From Nitrospirota bacterium (GTDB lineage: Bacteria; Nitrospirota; Thermodesulfovibrionia; Thermodesulfovibrionales; Magnetobacteriaceae), in NCBI GenBank assembly GCA_015233895.1, contig JADFXG010000021.1, forward strand, positions 1-49,212: DNA of 49,212 nucleotides, read 5' to 3'. A program made the translations under genes and the position numbers. Below are positions 25,958 to 33,332 of this stretch, piece by piece; positions within the stretch are counted from its first letter, which is position 1, and the number at the start of each line of letters is the position of its first letter. A model generated the notes under the pieces. It ran no database searches. It saw nothing but the letters and a program-made list of their open reading frames with translations, and was not told where the DNA came from.

Positions 25958-26626
25958 TTATATAATCAGATATTTAATCAACGTGTAGCCATATCTGAGC
26001 CAAACCTTAGACAATCGTATTTTAGAGTAACCGGCCTTGCGTTTATGCTCGTGTGAGGGGACCTCTGTCAGCCTGAATCGCTTTTTCAGGGTTTTCATAA
26101 TCATTTCCTGCTCTATGGTGGTAATATCTTCTTTAAGGTTTAGTTTTTTTGCCACGTCTTTTTTAATTGCTCTGAAACCGTTTTGTGAATCACTGATTCT
26201 TACTTTGAATCGCCAGTTTATACAGGCAGTGATAAAGGAGCTGCCCATCAGTCTGAAAAATTCGTCAAAACCGCCGTGCAGTTCGCTTGAGCCGCCAAGC
26301 AAGCGGGAGCCAGTGACGTGGTCAGCCTCTCCTTTAAGAATTGGCTCTACTATTTTTGGAATATCGTCAGGGTCGTGAGAGCCGTCTGCATCTATGAAGA
26401 CAATTATATCGCCTTTAGCCTCATTAATGGCGTCTCTTAAGGCAGCACCCTTTCCCTTGCCGCTGTCTGTTATACATTTAACGGAAAGATTTTTGGCAAT
26501 CTCTGGTGTCCCATCCGTAGAATGGCCGTCAATAACAATAATCTCATCACCGTACCTCTTGCAGCCCTCTATAACATTGCCAATGGTTGCCGCTTCATTT
26601 AATGCAGGAATCACGATGGTTATCAT
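25958..26626 (-). CDS. GT2 glycosyltransferase, polyprenyl-phosphate type
   Basis: 222-aa GT-A enzyme. It starts VTIVIPALNEAATIG-like (ITIVIPALNEAATIGNVIEG), with EIIVIDGHSTDGT, VFIDADGSHDPDDIP (the metal-binding D-x-D) and the late SDSQNGFRAIKKD segment. This pattern is that of dolichyl/undecaprenyl-phosphate sugar synthases without membrane helices. It probably charges a lipid carrier that the GT39-like enzyme downstream uses. The start ATG has no nearby Shine-Dalgarno; an upstream AAGGAG (26677-26682) precedes a 16-codon minicistron that overlaps this start. Confidence 0.88.
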   Translation of the reverse strand: MITIVIPALNEAATIGNVIEGCKRYGDEIIVIDGHSTDGTPEIAKNLSVKCITDSGKGKGAALRDAINEAKGDIIVFIDADGSHDPDDIPKIVEPILKGEADHVTGSRLLGGSSELHGGFDEFFRLMGSSFITACINWRFKVRISDSQNGFRAIKKDVAKKLNLKEDITTIEQEMIMKTLKKRFRLTEVPSHEHKRKAGYSKIRLSKVWLRYGYTLIKYLII

Positions 26627-26685
26627 TTTAAAACTGCGTTCATCTGTGTCATCTGCTGATTAATCTTTTTCAAGAACTCCTTACG

Positions 26686-27978
26686 TTAAGCATGTCCATC
26701 CGTTTGTTGTATTGGGAGTTCGTATGGGACTGCTATGTTGAATATTGCCCCGTCAGGGTGGTTATCGGCTGAGATTGAGCCATTCATGTTATTTACGACA
26801 ATAGTCTTTGCCATGTAAAGACCTATTCCCATGCCTGAGTGTTTGCCCTTTGTTGTAAAGTACTGGTCAAATATTTTTTCCTTAACGCTGCTGCTAATTC
26901 CTGTGCCGTTGTCTTTTATGGTTAAATTATAATTTGAACCGGAATCAAAAAGTGTTATCTCTATTTTACCCTTATAACGGTCATTTCTCAAAGCCACTCT
27001 CTTTTCAACAATTGAGTCCTTTGCATTATTTAAAATATTAAGCAGCGCCTGTTTAAACTCATTCGGATAACCTGATATTTTAGGGTCAGTCCGGGTTTCC
27101 ACTGACAAGGAGACATCAACAGAATTATGCTTAAGCAGCGCAGACATTATGGACATTACACTATTAATTGCTTCTTTCAGTGAAAATGTAAATTTCTTTT
27201 TAGAGGGTTCAAAGAAGTCTTTAAAATCCTTTATCGTATGGGACATGAAATCTATCTGTTCCATGGTTTCCTCTAAGAGCTGCGTTACATCTTTGGCGGT
27301 AGCAGTGCCGGATTCAACACAGGACGCATAGTCTGTTATAATCAATGAAAGACTGTTAAGAGGCGCTCTCCACTGGTGGGCTATCATTGAAATCATCTCG
27401 CCCACTGCTGCAAGTCTCGATTGCTGAATAAGCAGCTGTTCCTGATCTCTGCGCTTTTTTACCTCTTGTCTGACATTTTCCTCGAGGTTTTCATTAAGTA
27501 TTTTTAGTGCTTCGGCGTTTTCTCTGAGTTTTTCCTCATAAGTTATCAAATCGGTAATATCTCTTGAAATTCCTACAGTGCCGATTATCTTTCCGCTGCT
27601 GTCACACCAAGGAATCTTTGTTGTAGATACCCACGCCTCGGTCCCGTTTCGATGAGTAATTTTTTCAACCTTGTTTTTTATTGAAATTCCAGTGGAAATT
27701 ACGCTGAGTTCATCATCAAAAGCCTTTTGAGCCTGTACAGGTGGTAGAAAGTCAAAATCCGTCTTTCCTGCCATATCCTCAACCGTTGTTTTGGAGTTTT
27801 CCGCTTTAGCCTTGTTTACACGTACAAAACGGCTTTCTCTGTCTTTGAAAAAAATCGAATCAGGAATATTATCCATTATAGCCTGAAGAAAGTCGAGGCT
27901 GTAGTTTGAATCTTTGGTGTTGCAGGATTTATCAGCGTCAGTTGTCATATTATAGGGATTCTTATCATCTGTTACCAT
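26686..27978 (-). CDS. Cytoplasmic PAS histidine kinase
   Basis: 430 aa, no membrane segments. A PAS domain (about 25-150) is recognisable from ILDNIPDSIFFKD-like MDNIPDSIFFKDRESRFVRVNKA and VGISRDIT. The DHp helix carries LAAVGEMISMIAHQWRAPLN (His of HQWRAPLN), typical of a group without a classical HisKA match. The ATP-binding domain has NILNNAKDSI (N box), IKDNGTGIS (G1) and GMGIGLYM (G2). The start ATG at 27978 overlaps the rubredoxin stop (ATGGTAA); an extension to 28017 would lie inside rubredoxin. No response regulator is adjacent. Coupling to rubredoxin hints at a redox signal. Confidence 0.85.
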   Translation of the reverse strand: MVTDDKNPYNMTTDADKSCNTKDSNYSLDFLQAIMDNIPDSIFFKDRESRFVRVNKAKAENSKTTVEDMAGKTDFDFLPPVQAQKAFDDELSVISTGISIKNKVEKITHRNGTEAWVSTTKIPWCDSSGKIIGTVGISRDITDLITYEEKLRENAEALKILNENLEENVRQEVKKRRDQEQLLIQQSRLAAVGEMISMIAHQWRAPLNSLSLIITDYASCVESGTATAKDVTQLLEETMEQIDFMSHTIKDFKDFFEPSKKKFTFSLKEAINSVMSIMSALLKHNSVDVSLSVETRTDPKISGYPNEFKQALLNILNNAKDSIVEKRVALRNDRYKGKIEITLFDSGSNYNLTIKDNGTGISSSVKEKIFDQYFTTKGKHSGMGIGLYMAKTIVVNNMNGSISADNHPDGAIFNIAVPYELPIQQTDGHA

Positions 27979-28130
27979 GGGGCAAAGTCGCTCTTTGCAA
28001 CATCGCACACCGGACAACGCCAGACATCTGGTAAAGAAGCAAACGATGTACCTGCGGCTATTCCCCGCCTTTCATCACCCTTTGCAGGGTCATATATGTA
28101 GCCACAGTCAATACAAACGTACTTAGTCAT
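27972..28130 (-). CDS. Rubredoxin
   Basis: A 52-aa rubredoxin. Two iron-binding loops, CIDCGYIYDPAKGD (Cys 6 and 9) and CPVCDVAKSDF (Cys 39 and 42), match the family exactly, including the Y-x-Y-D-P turn and PDVWRCPVC. It carries single electrons to partners such as oxidoreductases and peroxide-reducing enzymes in the cytoplasm. AAGGA lies about 4 nt before the ATG. The stop overlaps the histidine kinase start, so the two are translationally coupled. It is below the usual ORF length cut-off and easily missed. Confidence 0.95.
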   Translation of the reverse strand: MTKYVCIDCGYIYDPAKGDERRGIAAGTSFASLPDVWRCPVCDVAKSDFAPW

Positions 28131-28147
28131 GTTCCTTGTTTTTGCCC

Positions 28148-28348
28148 CTAACTTTTTAATGCCAACTGACTACACTCACAAGGCTCCTCTATGGAAATAG
28201 TGTTTTGTTTCATACCCCTGTTTGTAACCAATTTATTATATATTGAAACATCTTTATCCTTAAAGTCAACACGCACGGTTTTCAACAAAGTTAAGAGTTC
28301 CTTTTTGAGGCAGTTTTTTGCTATAATACTCAGAAGTGGAGATAACAA
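28148..28348 (-). CDS. Possible small hypothetical protein upstream of rubredoxin
   Basis: An open frame of 66 codons just upstream of rubredoxin on the same strand (17 bp gap). Its only full-length start is TTG at 28348, without a ribosome site, and its 5' end overlaps the likely promoter of the divergent gene at 28367. The product ends EEPCECSQLALKS and has no recognisable domain. A shorter real gene starting at an internal codon is possible, or it may be non-coding leader. Confidence 0.25.
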   Translation of the reverse strand: MLSPLLSIIAKNCLKKELLTLLKTVRVDFKDKDVSIYNKLVTNRGMKQNTISIEEPCECSQLALKS

Positions 28349-28366
28349 AGTTTAAGGAGGTACACC

Positions 28367-29116
28367 ATGATGAGAACATCTAATCCTGCCCTGAGGGGCC
28401 ATTCTATTACGAGATATACCGGCATATCGGGGTATTCCGAGGCAATGACTATACAGGGGGCAGTAAATAAATCACTGTTTCTGATATTGATTTTAACCGC
28501 AGCAGCAGTATGGACCTGGAACAGGTTTTTTACAGAGGGACCTCAGGCAATAATGCCACTTGTTACTCTTGGGGTTATAGGCGGTTTAATTACTGCTGTG
28601 ATTACAATCTTTAAGAACAACTTTGCAACCGTAACAGCGCCGATTTATGCGCTCTTTGAGGGGTTAGTCATAGGCGGTCTGTCGTCTTTAGCTGAAGCAG
28701 CCTATCCGGGAATAGCATTTCAGGCTGTGGTTTTAACAATAGGCACACTTGTTGCCTTGCTTTTTGCATATAAGACGGGGCTTGTCAGAGCTACCCAAAA
28801 GTTTAAATCTGGTGTGATAGCAGCCACAGGGGGCGTGTTTTTGATTTATATGGCCTCTATGATTTTAGGCTTATTTCACATACAGATACCGTTTCTGTTT
28901 AGTGGAGTTATTGGATTAGGCGTAAGCCTAGTGGTAACAGCCATCGCAGCGTTAAATCTGGTGCTGGATTTTGATTTAATAGAACAATCGGCAGCAGCAA
29001 GGGCTCCTAAGTTTATGGAGTGGTACGGCGCTTTCGCACTCTTAGTTACGCTGGTTTGGCTGTATCTTGAGATTTTGCGTCTGCTTCAGATATTAAGAGA
29101 AATGAACAACGATTAG
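28367..29116 (+). CDS. Bax1-I/YccA-like membrane protein
   Basis: 249 aa with seven hydrophobic helices. Short N-terminal NPALRG and ITRYTG are followed by AVNKSLFLILILTAAAVW, FEGLVIGGLSSLAE and LVLDFDLIEQSA. The E-G-L-x-x-G and DFD-x-I-E patterns are shared by the Bax inhibitor-1/YccA family (TMBIM-like, proton-sensitive cation leak or protease modulator). AAGGAGG lies 7 nt upstream of ATG 28367 (ATG 28370 is adjacent). TATAAT at 28322-28327 could be the -10, without a good -35. It is transcribed away from the rubredoxin operon. Confidence 0.88.
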   Translation: MMRTSNPALRGHSITRYTGISGYSEAMTIQGAVNKSLFLILILTAAAVWTWNRFFTEGPQAIMPLVTLGVIGGLITAVITIFKNNFATVTAPIYALFEGLVIGGLSSLAEAAYPGIAFQAVVLTIGTLVALLFAYKTGLVRATQKFKSGVIAATGGVFLIYMASMILGLFHIQIPFLFSGVIGLGVSLVVTAIAALNLVLDFDLIEQSAAARAPKFMEWYGAFALLVTLVWLYLEILRLLQILREMNND

Positions 29117-29180
29117 TGAGGACTTAACGATAAAGAAAATGCCTGAGGGCTCTCTGTATAGCTGAGAAATCCTCTTGTTG

Positions 29181-30017
29181 CTAACTGAACTGGCCACTTA
29201 TATATTCTTTTGTATATTTTTCTTTAGGATCGTCAAAAATCTGTCTTGAATCACCAAATTCTACAAGATAACCGGTGCGTCCACCCTCCGATGTATCCAC
29301 GTAAAGGAATCCGGTATCGTCGGCAACTCTCTGTGCCTGCTGAAGGTTATGCGTAACGATTGCTATGGTATAACGTGTTTTCAGCTCCAGCATGAGTTCC
29401 TCGATTTTACGTGTGGCTATTGGGTCAAGGGCAGAACATGGCTCGTCCATCAACAGCACCTGCGGGTCGGTAGCTATTGCTCTTGCAATGCAAAGCCGCT
29501 GTTGCTGTCCTCCGGAGAGTGAAAGCCCGCTCTTTTGGAGCTTGTCACTGACCTCGTCCCACAGTGCGGCACGTCTCAGTGCCTCCTCCACCTTTTCTGC
29601 AACCGATCCCTTGTATCTGTTAAGTTTCAACCCGAAGGCTACATTATTGTAAACGCTCATGGCAAATGGGTTTGGCTGTTGAAACACCATGCCTATAAAA
29701 CGGCGTACGGATACTGCATCAACTGAGGGGTGATATATATCACGCCCCACAAAGTGTACGTGTCCTCTGAAGCGGAAGCCGCGTACAATATCGTTCATCC
29801 TGTTAAGGCAGCGCAAAACCGTGCTCTTACCACACCCTGAGGGGCCTATAAAGGCAGTTATCCGATTTCTTTTTATTGGAATATGTGTGTCCCGTACCGC
29901 TTTGAAAGTACCATAGTGAAGGTCCTTTATATTGCAGTCTATTACTACGTCGTTGTCACCGGTATTGTGAGACATGACGGCTTGAGTGGACATTTTATTA
30001 TCTTTTTCTAAATCCAT
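29181..30017 (-). CDS. pstB: Phosphate ABC transporter ATPase PstB
   Basis: 278 aa. GPSGCGKST (Walker A), FQQPNPF (Q-loop, PstB form), LSGGQQQR (signature), [13 protein letters not shown] (Walker B) and VTHNLQQA (H-loop) are all present. It energises phosphate import. It is the last gene of pstSCAB, and no phoU follows, which is unusual because phoU normally ends this operon; it must be elsewhere if present. The N-terminal 25 residues before [15 protein letters not shown] are an extension. The ribosome site AAGGAG is about 11 nt before the ATG, rather far. Confidence 0.96.
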   Translation of the reverse strand: MDLEKDNKMSTQAVMSHNTGDNDVVIDCNIKDLHYGTFKAVRDTHIPIKRNRITAFIGPSGCGKSTVLRCLNRMNDIVRGFRFRGHVHFVGRDIYHPSVDAVSVRRFIGMVFQQPNPFAMSVYNNVAFGLKLNRYKGSVAEKVEEALRRAALWDEVSDKLQKSGLSLSGGQQQRLCIARAIATDPQVLLMDEPCSALDPIATRKIEELMLELKTRYTIAIVTHNLQQAQRVADDTGFLYVDTSEGGRTGYLVEFGDSRQIFDDPKEKYTKEYISGQFS

Positions 30018-30032
30018 TACATTTATATCTCC

Positions 30033-30995
30033 TTATTGATTCATAATTCGGCGACGGGAAAAAAACTGTCCTGTAAGATTTGTTATCAACACCATGCCAA
30101 CCAACACCAGTGCAGCTGTCCATGCCAGATTTACCTGGTTTTCAAAAGGAACACCGGCAAAGTTATAGATAAGCACGGCAAGCGACGCGGTTGGCTGCTT
30201 TAAATCTGTCAGCCCGTTTAAGCCAGGCCAATAATTTGAAAACAGTGCCGTAAAAAGCAGAGGCGCGGTCTCACCAGCTGCACGCGCCAAAGCAAGAATA
30301 ACGCCAGTAAGAATACCGGGTAAAGCCGTTGGCAGTAACACCATCCAAACAGTCTGAGCCTCTGTGGTTCCCATGCCGATGGCTGCTTCTTTCATCTTTA
30401 ATGGCACCATCCGGATAGCTTCCTCAGACGTAAGAATAATTGTGGGCAGCATAAGAATAGAAAGAGCAACACCTCCGGCAATTGCCGAATAACCCCCCAT
30501 TGTTAATACCAACATCCCGTATGCAAACACCCCTGCAAGAATTGAGGGAAGTCCTGTCAGCACTTTGGCTGCAAACCTGACAGCATTGGCAAAACCATTG
30601 TCCATATCTGACTGAGACAGATAGATTGCACCTAGTACTCCTATGGGGACACTAATCATCAAGGCTAATGTAACCATGATGAAAGTTCCTAAAATTGCGT
30701 TTCCAAAACCGCCACCCTCTTCCATCGGCGATGGCGGCAATTGAGTAAAAATGCCGAAATTCAAATTGTGGCTGCCTTTCCATATAAGCATCCATAAGAC
30801 GGAAAACAGCGGAAGCAACGCTGCAAGAGTTAAAACGGTAATGAAAGCAATTAGTAGATGATTGAATAAAGTCCTGGGCTTAAGAAGGGATCTTTCCAGC
30901 TCGGCAACGTCAATATCCCCATACGTGTTCAAATTCTTACCTGCCGGAGAAAGTGATGCGGGCTTCAGTTGCGTTTCCTTATCTCTGGTGGCCAT
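30033..30995 (-). CDS. pstA: Phosphate ABC transporter permease PstA
   Basis: 320 aa, six transmembrane helices after a 45-residue polar N-terminus. GGGFGNAILGTFIMV, VPIGVLGAIYLSQ, GLPSILAGVFAYGML and GMGTTEAQTVWMVLLPTALPGILTG (the EAA coupling loop) are typical. It forms the inner-membrane channel with PstC, whose stop it overlaps. It lies 15 bp before pstB. Confidence 0.95.
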   Translation of the reverse strand: MATRDKETQLKPASLSPAGKNLNTYGDIDVAELERSLLKPRTLFNHLLIAFITVLTLAALLPLFSVLWMLIWKGSHNLNFGIFTQLPPSPMEEGGGFGNAILGTFIMVTLALMISVPIGVLGAIYLSQSDMDNGFANAVRFAAKVLTGLPSILAGVFAYGMLVLTMGGYSAIAGGVALSILMLPTIILTSEEAIRMVPLKMKEAAIGMGTTEAQTVWMVLLPTALPGILTGVILALARAAGETAPLLFTALFSNYWPGLNGLTDLKQPTASLAVLIYNFAGVPFENQVNLAWTAALVLVGMVLITNLTGQFFSRRRIMNQ

Positions 30996-32053
30996 TATCT
31001 GCCTCCTGCGGCCGCTCTTGATGCTTTTTGAAGTATCAGGGCACCGATTACGTTAACGAACAAAGTTATTGCCAGTAAGACAAGCGCAGCGTACATCAAT
31101 ACGCTGACCTCCCTGTGGCCTGCCTCAGGAAAGTTATTGGCCAGAAGCGATGCCAACGTGTTGGCAGGGGAAAATAAAGAAAGGCTTAAGCTGTTTGAAT
31201 TGCCAACCAGCATGGCCAGCGCCATAGTTTCACCCAAAGCGCGGCCAAAGGCAAGTATTACCGCTCCGGCAATACCCCTTGTAGCCACAGGAATGATAAC
31301 TGCAAGGATAGTTTCCCATCTGGTAGCCCCTATGCCGTAAGCAGCCATACGCAGCTTAGGCGGCACCGCTTCAAGTGCATCACGGCTTATGGCCGTAATC
31401 GTAGGCAAAATCATAATAGACAGGACAATGACGGCAGGCAGCACTCCCGGTCCGCTTAAGGGTGTTCCAAAAAAAACCACCCATCCAAGTTTAGAATTGA
31501 ACCAATTACAGACTGGCCGTATTGCAGGAATGAGCACAAAGATACCCCACAAACCGTACACAACACTGGGAATTGCGGCAAGAAGCTCAATCAGATTCCT
31601 CAGAAGTCCATCTAATTGTTCGGGTAATTTACTAAATACAGGGCAAGTTTCTATTTTAAATATCTTAAGCACAACGAAAATAGCTTGCCCAAGGAAACCT
31701 TCACTGAGAAATATTGCAGCAGCTACTCCAAAGAAACTGCCGGCAATCAAAGCTAAAAAAGAGGTATATAACGTGCCCCATATTTCAGGAAGTATCCCGT
31801 AGTTCTCCGTCAGGGGATCCCACGTGGTTTCAGTCAGGAACTTGATCCCATATTGGCTCATTGCAGGCAAAGCTTTAGCTGTTATCCTCAGAAGTATAAA
31901 CACTACAAGCAATGCCGACAGCCAGGCAGAAATGTTAGACACACGCTTCAATATAATATTGGCAGTACGCTGTAACAGAGTAGGCGGCTGTGCAATCACA
32001 AGCCAATTCCCACCCTGTAAGGGTGGGAGGTCTTTATTGTCCATATCTGTCAT
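30995..32053 (-). CDS. pstC: Phosphate ABC transporter permease PstC
   Basis: 352 aa. Six helices of the PstC/BPD type; EIWGTLYTSFLALIAGSFFGVAAAIFLSE, AIPSVVYGLWGIFVLIP, GIGATRWETILAVIIPVATRGI (coupling loop) and FGRALGETMALAMLVGNS are conserved. It is longer than many PstC proteins because of a polar insert of about 25 residues (about 135-160, KIFKIETCPVFSKLPEQ) in a loop before the EAA region. It shares one base with pstA and lies 20 bp after pstS. Confidence 0.95.
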   Translation of the reverse strand: MTDMDNKDLPPLQGGNWLVIAQPPTLLQRTANIILKRVSNISAWLSALLVVFILLRITAKALPAMSQYGIKFLTETTWDPLTENYGILPEIWGTLYTSFLALIAGSFFGVAAAIFLSEGFLGQAIFVVLKIFKIETCPVFSKLPEQLDGLLRNLIELLAAIPSVVYGLWGIFVLIPAIRPVCNWFNSKLGWVVFFGTPLSGPGVLPAVIVLSIMILPTITAISRDALEAVPPKLRMAAYGIGATRWETILAVIIPVATRGIAGAVILAFGRALGETMALAMLVGNSNSLSLSLFSPANTLASLLANNFPEAGHREVSVLMYAALVLLAITLFVNVIGALILQKASRAAAGGR

Positions 32054-32073
32054 GAATGCTTAATCCTGAACCT

Positions 32074-33114
32074 TTATTTTATGTTATCTATAGAAGCTGT
32101 AACCTTCTGCACAACTACTTCAGGCAGAGGAATATAACCCAGAGCCTCGGCTGACTTCTGTCCCTCGCTCAGGCAGTACTTGATAAGGTCATGAAGGATC
32201 TCAGCTTTTTTCTTATCCGGATACTGCTTATAGCATATAAGCCACGTGAAAGTAACTATTGGATAGTCTTCTTTTCCGGAGGGATCGGAGTCCCACACTA
32301 TTAAGTCCTCAGGCAGCTTTATTGTGGACAAAGTAGCCTGGCCGGAGGCGGTTGAAGCAACAACAAAATTACCGGACTTATTCTCAAGAATGGCCATAGG
32401 CATATTCTGGGTTTTTGCGTAACCATACTCTACGTATCCTATAGAGCCGGGTGTGGTCTTAATGCTGGCGGTTACGCCTTCATTTCCTTTTGAGCGGATT
32501 CCGACAGGCCAGTTTACCGTTGTGTTGAAACCAACGCTTTTTTCAAACTCTTTGCTTATCGCACTTAAATGTTTAGCAAATACAAAGGTTGTACCGCTGC
32601 CGTCAGAGCGCTCTACAACGTTTATAGGAGCATCGGGAAGTTTCACACCGGGATTAGCCGCTGCAATTTTTGGATCATTCCACTTTTTTATCTTGCCAAG
32701 GAAAATCTCTGCATACACTTCACGTGGCAACCTCAGTTCTTTTACTCCTTCAAGATTGTAAGACAACACTATACTGCCTGCGGTAAGGGGCAGCAACTGT
32801 ACGCCAACGTTGACCTTTGACATCTGCTCTTTTGTCATAGCGGCGTCACTGGCGCCAAAATCCACCGTCTTGTCAATAACACTCTTTATTCCGCTTCCGC
32901 TGCCCACTGACTGGTAATCAATCTGTACGTCTTTATGTGCGGCTGTATAGGTTTTGAACCATTTGGTATAAAGAGGAGCAGGAAAGGTTGCGCCAGCGCC
33001 TTGCAGCTTTACAAGGTCTGCTGCCCCTAACTCACCGTTTAAACCGTATATCGCAAAGGATATTACAGCTATCGCAACAACAAACACTACTAACATACTA
33101 CTTTTCTTCATCAT
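32074..33114 (-). CDS. pstS: Phosphate-binding protein PstS
   Basis: 346 aa. A signal peptide (about 1-30, SSMLVVFVVAIAVISFAIYGL) is followed by the periplasmic binding domain with LQGAGATFPAPLYTKWF, YQSVGSGSGIKSV (phosphate-binding loop), DFGASDAAM and VERSDGSGTTFVF. It delivers phosphate to PstCAB. AAAGGAG lies just before ATG 33114. A tandem TTAC repeat array (33186-33240) and a TATAAA at 33172-33177 upstream look like a Pho-regulated promoter. Confidence 0.97.
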   Translation of the reverse strand: MMKKSSMLVVFVVAIAVISFAIYGLNGELGAADLVKLQGAGATFPAPLYTKWFKTYTAAHKDVQIDYQSVGSGSGIKSVIDKTVDFGASDAAMTKEQMSKVNVGVQLLPLTAGSIVLSYNLEGVKELRLPREVYAEIFLGKIKKWNDPKIAAANPGVKLPDAPINVVERSDGSGTTFVFAKHLSAISKEFEKSVGFNTTVNWPVGIRSKGNEGVTASIKTTPGSIGYVEYGYAKTQNMPMAILENKSGNFVVASTASGQATLSTIKLPEDLIVWDSDPSGKEDYPIVTFTWLICYKQYPDKKKAEILHDLIKYCLSEGQKSAEALGYIPLPEVVVQKVTASIDNIK

Positions 33115-33185
33115 TCACTCCTTTTGAGCACTCATAATTTTTTGTGTAAAGCTAAGGCTTATGCTAATTAGTTTATAGCTTTTAT

Positions 33186-33240
33186 TGTTACACTTTGATT
33201 ACGTTTACGTTACGTTTTGATTACGTTTACTTTTACAGAA
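33186..33240 (-). promoter_or_regulatory. Pho-box-like array of 11-bp direct repeats
   Basis: Five consecutive 11-bp units on the plus strand (33186, 33197, 33208, 33219, 33230), each with TTAC at the same place except the last, which is shifted by one base. Two 15-nt copies (33194-33208 and 33216-33230) are identical and 22 bp apart. PhoB boxes are 11-bp direct repeats placed just upstream of a -10; here the array ends 8 bp from TATAAA (33172-33177) of pstS. It is a good candidate operator for a PhoB-type regulator. Confidence 0.75.
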
Positions 33241-33248
33241 ATGATTTG

Positions 33249-33268
33249 TTACAATAGCCGAATTGTAA
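33249..33268. promoter_or_regulatory. Perfect TTACAAT dyad between pstS and sulP
   Basis: TTACAAT (33249-33255), 6-nt spacer, ATTGTAA (33262-33268). It is a palindromic, operator-like site distinct from the direct repeats next to it, located about 65 bp before the divergent SulP start. It may bind a second regulator. No known family consensus is claimed. Confidence 0.4.
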
Positions 33269-33332
33269 AACATACGATTTTTAAATTAAACAGATTAGTA
33301 ATTTTTTTGCACAATATTGGGAGATAAAGCTG

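Noticed and set aside
27979-28017. Thirteen-residue N-terminal extension of the histidine kinase (start at 28017)
   Set aside because: It lies wholly within the rubredoxin gene in another frame. The ATG at 27978 overlapping the rubredoxin stop is the more likely start.
28305-28327. TTGAGG plus TATAAT promoter before the Bax1-I gene
   Set aside because: The spacer is only 11 nt. The TATAAT may be a -10, but this -35 does not fit.
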